From: Rhizophagus clarus
Lineage: Eukaryota; Glomeromycota; Glomeromycetes; Glomerales; Glomeraceae
DNA length: 64,000 nt
Assembly (NCBI GenBank): GCA_015698045.1
Contig: BLAL01000175.1
Span: 372,001-436,000 of the forward strand
Reading direction: 5' to 3'
Below, in pieces: positions 23,132 through 33,072 of the stretch. Below the pieces are notes generated by a model that saw nothing but the letters and a program-made list of their open reading frames with translations, was not told the origin of the DNA and did no database searches. The stretch's first letter is position 1; every line of letters begins with the position of its first letter. The translations under genes and the position numbers were made by a program.

Positions 23132-25087
23132 ATGTCTGGATCAGTAATAGTTACCGGAAATTCATATAATGAATATATTAATTGGATTGAGGAGGCTATT
23201 GACAAAAAACATATTAAATATTACGAATATGGAAACTTTAATAATATTGAAAAAATTGGTTCAGGAAGCTTCGGAATAGTCTACCGTGCAAACTGGAAAA
23301 GTTTTCATATTTATTTGGCGTTGAAATCTTTTAATTTAAACAGTGTCACAACAAAAGAAATTGTTAATGAGATAATAATAGCAAAAAAGTGCATCTGTCC
23401 ATTTTTTATGATAGTTTTTGATTCAAAATTATACTTATATTAATGATTTAGCTTAAGCTTCAGCGCGAAGTGGATTTTCATGAGAATATTATTCGATTTC
23501 TTGGAATTACAACAATATAATAACTGAAATTTCTTATATTAAATATAATATCGCTTTGAAAATTTTAAATTGAATTATTTTTTTAATAGAAAATCAAAAT
23601 GATAATTCAAAAAAGTATTGGTTGATAATGGAATATGCTGTACTCTTCGTGAGTATCTGAAGAAATGTTTTGAAAAACTTAATTGGAATGATAAATTTAG
23701 TCTGGCGCTTCAGTTAGCCCATGCCGTGTTATGCTTACATGATGAAGGAATTGTTCATCGTGATCTGGTAGTTCATTTATACAGTATTCACCAATTTATA
23801 TCGTTTTAAATATATATTATATTGATTGATTCATTTATTTGATTTATTTAATATACTGTTAATAGCACTCTAAGAACATATTAATCCATCAGAATAACAT
23901 CAAGTTGGCTGATTTTGGACTATCAAAAAGGATTGACGAAGCATATAAATCACGATCAGATTTATTAGGTGTGATTCCATATATTGATCCAAAAAAATTT
24001 AGTATACAACCATATTCTCTAGATAAAAAAAGTGATATTTATAGTATTGGCGTGCTTCTTTGGGAGATATCAAGTGGTCACCCACCTTTCGAAGGAATAC
24101 CACCCTTTAGTTTAATTGTACGAATTTCACAAGACTTTAGGGAAACACCTGTTCTTGATACACCTACTACTTATGTTAATCTTTATACTGGTAAGTACAG
24201 TTTTAATACTAATAAAATTAAGAATTAACATTTTAATTAAATCAATTTTTTTAGAATGTTGGAATGGGGAACCAGATAATCGTCCGACTATCAATCAAGT
24301 AGTTGCTAAATTAAATGAATTAAATTATAATCGAAATAATAAGAATTTTAATGCAATGGTTGATGAGATAGTTGATCTGTCAAATAAAATAAAAGATGAT
24401 GAAAAAGAAAAACAAAATATTCTTAACTATCTTGACAATAATAATGTAACATCGCAGGAAATTTATAATTGGATATTAAACGATCAAAATAATTCTAATT
24501 CTATTGTTTTACTTGGAGATTTTAACTATTTAGGAATTGGAATTAATGCTGATAAAAGAAAGGCATTTGAATTATATCAAAAAGCAGCAAATTTAGGAAA
24601 TGCATTTGGATTAATTAGTTTAGGATATTGTTATCAATATGGAATTGGTACCAGTATTAATAAATCTAAAGTTTTTGAATCGTATCAAAAGGCAGCAAAT
24701 TTAGGAAATTTATATGGAATAAATAGTTTAGGTTCTTGTTATGAAGATGGTATTGGGACTAAAGTTGATACAAAAAAAGCATTTGAATTATATAAAAAAG
24801 CAGCAAAATTAGGAGATACAACTGGAATAAATAATTTAGGATATTGTTATGAAAATGGAGTTGGAATTAACATCGATAAGAGAAAGGCATTTAAATTATA
24901 TCAAAATGCTTCAAATTTAGGAAATAGTGTAGCTCAATATAATCTTGCTTTAATGTATGAAAATGGAGAAGGAATTGTGAAAGATATTGGTCAAGCTATT
25001 TATTGGTATAAAAAATCTGCCAAACAGGAGGTTAGAGTCGCACAAGAACAATTAAATAAACTTCTAGCAACTGAAGCTTTAGAATAA
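23132..25087 (+). pseudogene. Kinase-Sel1 gene C, pseudogene with lost splice donors
   Basis: Expected exons: 23132-23371, 23452-23515, 23590-23767, 23866-24190, 24255-25087. The start matches the MS.. start of sister genes; an ATG at 23102 would add ten residues. Three lesions are seen. The intron-1 donor reads AT instead of GT at 23372. The intron-2 donor is also lost (ACAACA followed by AT, with one base missing). Exon 3 lacks 7 bp at about 23641, which shifts MEYA out of frame. Exons 4 and 5 are intact: [34 protein letters not shown], then four Sel1 units plus a conserved end (AQYNLALMYENGEGI, IYWYKKSA). A GT..AG pair at 25091-25176 may be a 3' UTR intron. A restart at a later ATG could still make a Sel1 protein. 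Confidence 0.8.
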
Positions 25088-26337
25088 CAGGTAAGTAATA
25101 AAATGATTATGTGATTTTATATTTAATTTTTATATTTTTCATTTAATTAATTGTTTTTTTATTTATTTATTCTTAGTTGATGAAGCCTATAATTGGTAGA
25201 CACATCTGGCAGTGTTAGTAAAATGGTAGAAAACTTGATATAAAAATACATGAACTACGTACGACTTCATAGTCTAAGCCCTATAAAAATGATTTTCGTA
25301 ACAAACAGACTAATTCTTGTATATATTCTGTGTAAAAATTCCTCGATTGTGCGATAGTTATGTGATTCTTAACATTATTGAAAAAGTTAGTTTTAGTAAA
25401 CTGTTTTAAAAATGTGTAATTTATTCAATTTGTGTAAAAATATGTAATTTTTATGTAATTGTAAAAAATGCGTTATATTATTATTACATAATAGCATTAT
25501 TTGCTGCTTTATCAACTGCTATATATAATATTTATTATCAACTTCAATAAATCTAACATATTGTTCGATTGCAGTAAGTTTTTTGAGATGTAGATCCCTA
25601 AGGAACTTTAAAGATCCAATTTTTTATGGATTCCTTAGAAATCATTCAATAAATTATAAAATTCTATAAGGATTCTATAAATTATCCAGATCCTTAAGGA
25701 TTTTTTAATAAAAAATCTTTAAGTTTATTTAATTTAAATTCTTTATTTTATATTTGAAAGATAACGTTAAATCCGTGCGTGTAGAATGATCTACAAAATC
25801 TTAATAGTATTACGAAACTATTTTTTTAATATAAACTTTTAACGAATCATTTTTCTTTCTTTTTTCTTTTCCTCTACCTCCACATGTTCAGTTCTTTCTC
25901 TTTCAGTTTCCCTTTACGCGTTTTTTCCTGCACATTTTTCTCTTCACTTCTCCTTTACACATTTTTTTTTTCCCCTTTTACACGTTCTTTTTTCATATTC
26001 TTCCACTTTTGCGCGTTTTTTTTCTCTTTCACTTCATTTTTTTTTTTACTTCCCTATTTATTTTACGTTAATACTAGAATGTACCTATTTTTTGAACCGT
26101 GGTAATTTGTATTTATTTTTCGAATTTTTTTTTTAAAAAATTTTTTACTGTTTTCTATTTGTAGGTCAGATATTTTTTTTTGATTGTACTCTGTTACGTA
26201 ATATATTTTCTCGCACTACCTTTAACTATTCTCTCTGGAAATAATGATTATAGCATAACTTATCGTTAAGCTAGTTATCCATCCCCCTTTGCTTCTTCTT
26301 TATAAAAATGTGGTAAGTAAAAAAATACCTAAAAAAA
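25088..26337. other. Intergenic with a pyrimidine tract
   Basis: 25855-26075 is a C/T-rich tract with loosely repeated words such as TTTACACGTT and TTTGCGCGTT. Its open frame codes only for Phe/Ser-rich low complexity and is not a gene. 25600-25710 carries inverted GGATCC/TTAAGGAT words, perhaps a small foldback element. Confidence 0.45.
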
Positions 26338-26476
26338 AAAGAACCAATTAGCAATGTTCGTTAAAACAAAAATTTTTTCAATTTTTTTTTAAGTCTTGAC
26401 GTGAAAGCATGAAAATGAAGAGTAAGAAAAAAAACTTGGTTTTTTTTATTTTAACGAACATTACTAATTGTTCGTT
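26338..26476. repeat. Inverted repeat around ATGTTCGTTAAAA
   Basis: AACCAATTAGCAATGTTCGT at the left returns as its complement at the right (ACGAACATTACTAATTGTTC), separated by about 70 bases. A third partial copy stands near 26570. It looks like a MITE cluster. Confidence 0.5.
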
Positions 26477-27426
26477 TTTTTTTTTTTATCTTTCTTAGAT
26501 ATTTTTCTTAGATTTTTTTCAATATAGATATCCAGCAAGTATAGAAAAAAGAATTTTTAGTCTTTTTTTTTAACGAATGTTACTCAATGTTCGTTTTATT
26601 TCTTTTTTAAGTCATCGTTTCAGATCTATCTGGGCGTGAAAATCTTAGAAGTAAAAAAATATTTTTTACGAATTTCTTTTTATATTACTAAATTCATTAT
26701 ATCTTTTTTTTTTAACAAATTTTATTAACTAATAATAATTTTATAAGCAAGATATAGTTAGTTCGAATAATTCAAAAGTTCAAAAAAGTAAAAATGGATG
26801 AAAGTTTAATAATAGCAAAAGGAATATGCAAGAAACAGATCAAAAGGATATGCAAAGTCATCAAAACCTAATAGACGATCTAAAAGAATAACCAGCAAAT
26901 TAGCTACTAGTAATATGTAATAATAATATAAATAATAAACACGTATTTAATATAAAATTAACATAATTATTCCGCATTTTTTATTAACACATATTAGTGC
27001 ATTTTCAGACATTTATAAGACAAAATATTATACATAATTTTGATACCATTTTTTTTATAGGGAAGGGATTTAGCTTTGGTGGTAAATAATTTAATTTAAT
27101 GGTCCTATTAAATGAATGGTATGTAGTATAGTACATTTCACCAGCTTTCCATAATCAGTAATACATAATAGATTTAGTTAAAGAGTAAAGGTATCCATGA
27201 CTAATAACCGAAGGGGTTAAGATCGCTAATAAAAAATAATCATAGGGAAGTTCTTTATAAAAAAAAATTGCAAATCGTGAAATTATGAAATACAATAATT
27301 TCAAATAACCAACTGCAAAAAATATATTTTGTTCAATATAAAAAAAGAAAAAAACAATACCTGATACCATGTGAAAATTCATTTTTTTAAATTGCTTTGT
27401 TAAAGATCACCAGATCATATAAATAA
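26477..27426. other. Intergenic
   Basis: Besides the third copy of the inverted-repeat word, nothing is recognised. The minus-strand frame at 27155-27382 is Phe/Tyr-rich translation of AT-rich DNA. Confidence 0.4.
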
Positions 27427-27550
27427 CCTCTTCCTTTACTTTTCCTTACTCTGCTTTATGGACTTGAAATTGGGGTTGCTCTTATTCAAGCCCTATGTTT
27501 TTGTCTTACTAACATGTAGTTATATAAATGATGCTTTAAATCTGCATTAA
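27427..27550 (+). pseudogene. atp6: atp6 (ATP synthase subunit a) 3' fragment
   Basis: Reads PLPLLFLTLLYGLEIGVALI and then QALCFCL, the last membrane helix of mitochondrial ATP synthase subunit a, where LE.GVA.IQA is highly conserved. After CLT one extra base shifts the frame, and the protein end TCSYINDALNLH* follows in the new frame, stopping at TAA 27548-27550. The rest of the gene is absent. Subunit a forms the proton channel of the F1Fo enzyme; this fragment cannot. Confidence 0.85.
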
Positions 27551-27661
27551 TAAAATTCCCCCCTCTACTTCTTCTTCTACTCAAATACAATTTTAGGAAA
27601 CATCCCCTAAAATATATCTTATTGAAGTACATGAAGGAAAGCTTATTTGTCCTAAAGGTTT

Positions 27662-27693
27662 CCCCCCTGGCAGCATAGGTAGCCTTAGGGGGG
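27662..27693. repeat. Mitochondrial-type small inverted repeat, copy 1
   Basis: A GC stem CCCCCCT/AGGGGGG around the core GGCAGCATAGGTAGCC. The core recurs in three more hairpins of this insert. Confidence 0.75.
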
Positions 27694-27710
27694 TTTGGAT
27701 AAAAAATAAG

Positions 27711-27782
27711 GCCACTGTAGCTCAGGGGTAGAGCGAATCACTGTTAATGATTTTGTCCTGGGTTCGATTCCCAGCAATGGCT
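27711..27782 (+). tRNA. trnN: tRNA-Asn (GTT), mitochondrial type, probably inactive here
   Basis: A full cloverleaf can be drawn. The acceptor stem is GCCACTG/CAATGGC with one C-A mismatch. The D arm is GCTC..GAGC. The anticodon stem is AATCA/TGATT around CTGTTAA, giving anticodon GTT. The T arm is CTGGG TTCGATT CCCAG. The mismatch would be repaired by G in place of A, so it looks like a mutation after transfer. It stands 160 bp behind the atp6 fragment. Confidence 0.75.
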
Positions 27783-27812
27783 ATCTTTGGTTTATTTAAT
27801 TTCTTTGAAATT

Positions 27813-27842
27813 CCCTCTAGCGGCATAGGTAGCCTAAGAGGG
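27813..27842. repeat. Mitochondrial-type small inverted repeat, copy 2
   Basis: Stem CCCTCT/AGAGGG around AGCGGCATAGGTAGCCTA. Confidence 0.75.
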
Positions 27843-27929
27843 TCAATAGGGAATCACCTATAAGATAAGTAAGTAAGGTTACTAACTTAACAATCCCTTC
27901 TTCTATAATATAGATACCTCAACATTATA

Positions 27930-28165
27930 AACACTTTAAAGATTGCTTTTTCAAGAGATAAGGAGGAAGTTCATTTTTGAATTCGGAATAGGAAGAACCA
28001 AATGAACTAAGACCGCATTTAAAGAGAGCCCTAATGATAACACAATTGAATTTTGCCCTATAGATTGAATCAGAAGGCATATAAGAATCCATTCTATTAG
28101 CTATGTTAGAAGAAGAGCCTATGTAGTATTTACCATTATCATGACAAAAGCGTATATATGCCCCC
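27930..28165 (-). pseudogene. GIY-YIG homing endonuclease remnant
   Basis: The minus strand reads AYIRFCHDNGKYYIGSSSN, then NRM, and later IIRALFKCGLSSF. This is the start of a GIY-YIG nuclease (Y-I..., K-Y-Y-I-G-S-S, the arginine of the N-R motif, and the A-L-.-K-.-G motif). The frame stops after about 75 residues. The catalytic glutamate part and DNA-binding end are not seen. Such enzymes are encoded in mitochondrial introns and spread them. Confidence 0.75.
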
Positions 28166-28209
28166 CGCTAAGCCTTTCAGAGCTTTATGTCGATCCTTTC
28201 TCAGATGAA

Positions 28210-28242
28210 CCCCCTTGGCGGCATAGGTACGCCTTGAGGGGG
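28210..28242. repeat. Mitochondrial-type small inverted repeat, copy 3
   Basis: Stem CCCCCTT/GAGGGGG around GGCGGCATAGGTACGCC. Confidence 0.75.
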
Positions 28243-28289
28243 GAAGATCCAACATGGTAAAGATAAGGGCCTCTGGGTTTAAAGCCAGA

Positions 28290-28319
28290 CCCCTGGCGGC
28301 ATAGGTAGCCTAACAGGGG
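28290..28319. repeat. Mitochondrial-type small inverted repeat, copy 4
   Basis: Stem CCCCTG/CAGGGG around GCGGCATAGGTAGCC. Confidence 0.75.
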
Positions 28320-28324
28320 GTAAG

Positions 28325-28503
28325 TTTACTAAAATTAGGGCAAGAACTAAAGAAGCTTTACGTATCTTAAAAGAAAGAGGAGTAAGGGTAGGTTCGGAAG
28401 TGGAGTGGTGTGACAAACTCTCGGCGACTACGTGGTATAGGAAACCAAACAATCAAATAATGTTTATGCCTCAACTAGTACCTTTTTACTTTATAAACCA
28501 GTA
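28325..28503 (+). pseudogene. Unassigned ORF fragment within the mitochondrial insert
   Basis: About 60 codons without stop follow the fourth hairpin, containing RTKEALRILKERGVRVGSE and CDKLSATTWYRKPNNQ, ending INQ*. Codon composition is unlike the nuclear neighbours. It could be the end of a mitochondrial intron or plasmid protein; I do not recognise it. Confidence 0.35.
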
Positions 28504-29149
28504 ATTTTGGGAAAGAGCCAAATTTTCAATCAGCTGATTTGTTTTTAAGTAATAAACTAAAAAGAATGTTTATCTTGCGATCATGATTTAAGAAACATTC
28601 AAATTTTAATACCTTTTTTTACAATACAAATGAATATGCTGGAATGTATTGTATTCAACATCTATAAATCATATAAACATATTGGTGTTTAAAAAGTGAC
28701 AAAGTTTAAATGTCGCATCACGCACAAATACTATCTTTGCTCAGATAGACGAAGTGAGAACAGAACCGATATTCTGGATCAGCTTTTTACCGTCCAGAGC
28801 TCTAATTTAATTTAGCTTATTTATATTGAGTAAATGAGTATTAGTACATTAATTTTTTTGATTATTGTTAGCAAACATCGATAAATAAAATAAAAAATTT
28901 ATACAGTGTGAAACCTCTATAATAGGAACCTTGTTATAGTAAAAATGGAACATACTTATAACACAATTATATATAAAATTAAAATTTAATCCCATAAACA
29001 CAGGTCGAATGGTGGCAAATCAGTCACCAATCAGCTATCAATCGGGTATCTTATTGATAACTGATTGATTCAATAAGTATTCAATCGGGTGGCCGATTGA
29101 TAGCCGATTTCCGCCAAAATCCGTCATCAATCGGGCAGGCCGATTGATG

Positions 29150-29690
29150 GTCAGCTGATGGTCGATTGATGGTCGATTAATGGTCAAAATATGGTCAAAT
29201 GGTCGAATTATGGTCAAATTATGGTCAAATTATGGTCGAATTAAGGTCAAATTAAGGTCAAATTTAAGGTCAAATTAAGGTCAAATTAAGGTCAAATTAA
29301 GGTCAAATTAAGGTCAAATTAAGGTCAAATTAAGGTCAAATTAAGGTCAAATTATGGTCGAATTATGGTCGAATTATGGTCAAATTATGGTCAAAATTAA
29401 GGTCGAATTAAGGTCGAATTAAGGTCAAATTAAGGTCAAATTATGGTCGAATTATGGTCAAATTATGGTCAAATTAAGGTCAAATTATGGTCAAATTATG
29501 GTCAAATTATGGTCAAATTAAGGAGGTCAAATTATGGTCGAATTATGGTCAAATTAAGGAGGTCAAATTAAGGTCAAATTAAGGTCAAATTAAGGTCAAT
29601 TTATGGTCAATTTATGGTCAATTTATGTGGTCAAATTATTTGGTCAAATTATGGTCAATTATGGTCAATTGATGGTCGAATGACCAATTT
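29150..29690. repeat. 11-bp minisatellite (GGTCAAATTAA type), about 45 units
   Basis: Head-to-tail units of GGTCAAATTAA with variants GGTCAAATTAT and GGTCGAATTAT. It seems to have grown out of the subterminal GGTCGATTGAT words of the surrounding TIR element. Confidence 0.9.
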
Positions 29691-30539
29691 TTGTAGAATA
29701 ATATAATGAATAATAAAATTTATTATAGCACATAATAAAACACATAGTATCTTTATTTATATTAATAACAGATAAGTATTTAAAATAAAAACATTTATTA
29801 TAATAATATGTTAGTATATGACTAATAAAGTTAGTAATATTTAATAAATAAATAGTAAAGCGTAAATATAAAAAGTTAGTAATAATTATAATAAAATACA
29901 CAAATACAAAAAGTTAGTATTGGGAAGAGTTTGATAAAATGTATAAAAAAAAAAAAAGAAAAATACGTGATGATGTTAGTAAAATATAAAAAAAAAAGAA
30001 TAACATTAGTAATAATAAAATACACAAATACAAAAAGTTAGTATTATGAAGAGTTTGATAAAATTTATAAAAAAAAAAAAAAAGAAAAATACGTGATGAT
30101 GTTAGTAAAATATGAAAAAAAAAGAATAACATTAGTAATATTAAAAAAAGGTAAAGTTAATATTATAAAATAAAATATAGTCAGTAATCATTACCATAAA
30201 TTTAATGGCAAAAATACAATAATTAATATACCTGTAAAATGTAATGAGAGTAAGAAGAAAACAGAAAAGAAAGGGTGTATGATTTTTGAAAAATAAACAG
30301 AGTCGCATTTGGTTATTTATATGCATGTTAAGATCAGGTCACGTGCATAAGATCAGACCGAATTTTGATTGGTTAATAATAGATAAATTGAAAACCTACT
30401 ATCGTTAGTTGTAATTTTTCATCTCATATAGTCATATATTATAATTTGCCTTGGACTTTCGGATACCTAATTTTTTTAATAATATTAACTTATTTAAAAT
30501 AAATTTAATAAAAAGTGTATTGTTTTTTTAAAATGTTAT
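29691..30539. repeat. AT-rich stretch with a 124-bp tandem duplication
   Basis: About 29880-30127 holds two nearly identical copies of a 124-bp unit starting at AAAATACACAAATACAAAAA. The rest shows nothing; its small open frames are translations of AT-rich DNA. Confidence 0.55.
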
Positions 30540-32785
30540 GAAATCTAAAAAAATCCTCTATTAAAAATATTTCATACAAACTCTTAGGAAACCTCAAAAA
30601 AAAAATCTATTTATCAAAAATATCCTATACGAATCTTAGGAAATCTCACAAAAAAATTTCCTATCAGATATCCCATACGAACTCTTCCAATACGAACTCT
30701 TAGAAAATCTCTTTCAAAAAAATTTTCTATCAAAAAATCCCATGCGAATCCTTTCCATATGAACCCTAAAAAATTTCACAAAAAAATTTCCTATCAGATA
30801 TCCCATACGAACTCTTCCAATACAAACTCTTAGAAAATCTCTTAAAAAAAATTTTCTATCAAAGATATCCCATACGAACACCCTACTATATGAACAACTG
30901 GAAAATCTTTATTAAAATATTCCATACGAACTCTTCCCACACGGACTCTAAGAAAATCTCTTAAAAAATTTTCTATCAAAGAAACCCATACGAACCCTTT
31001 CCATATGAACCCTTAGAAAATCTCTTAAGAAAATTTTCTATCAAAGAATCCCATACGAACCCTTCCATATGAACTCTTAGAAAATCTCTTAAGAAAAATT
31101 TTTCTATCAGATATCCCATATGAATTCTTCCAATACGAACTCTTAGAAAATCACTTAAAAAAAATTTTCTATCAAAGAATCCCATACGAACTCTTCCATA
31201 TGAACTCTTAGAAAATCTCTTAAGAAAAATTTTTCTATCAGATATCCCATACGAACTCTTCCCACACGAACTCTTAGAAATAAAAAAAAAATCTATTTAT
31301 CAAAAATATCCTATACGAATCTTAGGAAATCTCAAAAAAAAATTTCCTATCAGATATCCCATACGAACTCTTCCAATACGAACTCTTAGAAAATCTCTTA
31401 AAAAAAATTTTCTATCAAAGATATCCCATATGAACCCCCTACTATATGAACACTTGGAAAATCTTTATTAAAATATCCCATACGAACTCTTCCCACACGA
31501 ACTCTAAGAAAATCTCTCTCAAAAAAATTTTCTATCAAAGAATCCCATACGAACCCTTCTATATGAACTCTTAGAAAATCTCTTAAGAAAAATTTTTCTA
31601 TCAGATATCCCATACGAACTCTTAGAAATAAAAAAAAAAAAATCTATTTATCAAAAATGTCCCATGCGAATCCTTTCCATATGAACCCTAAAAAATTTCA
31701 CAAAAAAATTTTCTATCAGATATCCCATACGAACTCTTCCCACACAAACTCTTAGAAAATCTCTTAAAAAAAAATTTTCTATCAAAGAATCCCATACGAA
31801 CGCTTTTCTTATGAACTCTTAAAAAATCTCTTAAGAAAAATTTTTCTATCAGATATTCCATACGAACTCTTTCCATATGAACTCTTAGAAAATCTCTTAA
31901 AAAACAACTTTTCTATCAAAGAATCCCATGCGAACTCTTTCCATATGAACTCTTAGAAAATCTCTCAAAAAAAATTTTCTACCAGATATTCTTCCCACAC
32001 TAGAAAATCTTAAAAAAAATTTTCTATCAAAGACATCCCATATGAACCTTTTTCCATATGAACACTTGGAAAATCTTTATCAAAATATCCCATACGAACT
32101 GTTCCTTTACGAATTCTTAGAAAATCTATAAAAATAATTTTCTAACAAAGAATCCATACGAACCCTTCCCATACGAACTCTTAGAAAATCTCTCAAAAAA
32201 AAATTTTCTATTATTTATCCCATACGAACTGAACTCTTAGAAAATCTCTTAAAAAAAAAATTTTCTATCAGATATCCCATATGAACTCTTCCCATATGAA
32301 CTTTTAGAAATAAAAAAAAAAAATCTATTTATCAAAAATATCCTATACGAATCTTAGGAAATCTCTCAAAAAAAATATTTCCTATCAGATATCCTACATG
32401 AACCCTTCCCATACGAACTCAGAAAATTTCGCAAAAAAATTTTCTATCAGATATCCCATACAAACTCTTCCCATACGAACTCTTAGAGAATCTCTTAAAA
32501 AAAATTTTCTATCAAAGATATCCAACAAACCTTTCCCATATGAACTCTTAGAAAATCTCTTAAAAAAAATTTTTCTATCAGATATCCCCATACGAACTCT
32601 TTCTATACGAACTCTTAGAAAATAAAAAAAATTTTTTATCAGATATCCCATATAAACTCTTTCCATACAAACTTTTAGAAATCTCAAAAAATAAAAATAT
32701 CTCTATTTATCAAAAATATCCTATATGAATCTTAGAAAATCTATCAAAAAAAAATTTCTATCAGAGTTTAGAGTTTTAAAATGGT
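30540..32785. repeat. Roughly 60-bp satellite array, about 2.2 kb
   Basis: The unit contains CCCATACGAACTCTT, ATGAACTCTTAGAAAATCTC and TTTTCTATCAAAGA or TTTTCTATCAGATA. There are more than 30 imperfect units, with higher-order blocks (30600-30890 recurs near 31290-31460). Open frames on both strands repeat with the unit (words such as IEKFFLRDFLRV) and are not genes. Confidence 0.85.
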
Positions 32786-33072
32786 TTATAAATTAAATAT
32801 TTTAAAACGACGTTATTGAAAAAATCTAAAAAATCCGCTAATATATAATAAGCCAATTAGCAACCAATCGGACATCAATCTGATATGGTCGATTGGTAAC
32901 CTATTGATAACTTATTTTTATTTTTATTTTTATTTTTACAGGTGGGTACCACAGATACAATTATACATCAAATGAGTACAAGACTACAATGTATATATAA
33001 GAAAACTGTAAAAACTTTCGCAATGAAAGGGGACCCATAAGTTATAACTGGAAGACTATGCGAATTCCTAAC

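Larger units (their letters stand above)
27427..28503. other. Mitochondrial DNA insert in the nucleus (NUMT)
   Basis: Within 1.1 kb are the end of atp6, a mitochondrial-type tRNA-Asn, a GIY-YIG homing endonuclease remnant and four copies of one small GC-rich hairpin. This mix is normal for fungal mitochondrial genomes and foreign to the surrounding DNA. The atp6 piece and the tRNA acceptor stem both carry damage, as expected after transfer to the nucleus. The edges were set by the first and last recognisable mitochondrial-type sequence. Confidence 0.8.

Noticed and set aside
25884-26105. 73-codon Phe/Ser-rich frame
   Set aside because: It translates a pyrimidine tract; low complexity only.
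27155-27382. 75-codon frame left of the mitochondrial insert
   Set aside because: Phe/Tyr/Ile-rich translation of AT DNA; no similarity to a mitochondrial membrane protein could be seen.
29150-29690. Regular short repeats, CRISPR-like at first sight
   Set aside because: Units are 11 bp head to tail with no unique spacers, in a eukaryotic transposon setting; it is a minisatellite.
30976-32687. Several open frames of 60-97 codons on both strands
   Set aside because: They follow the 60-bp satellite unit and repeat the same words (FLRDFLRV, SIRYPIQTL type); no independent protein signal.
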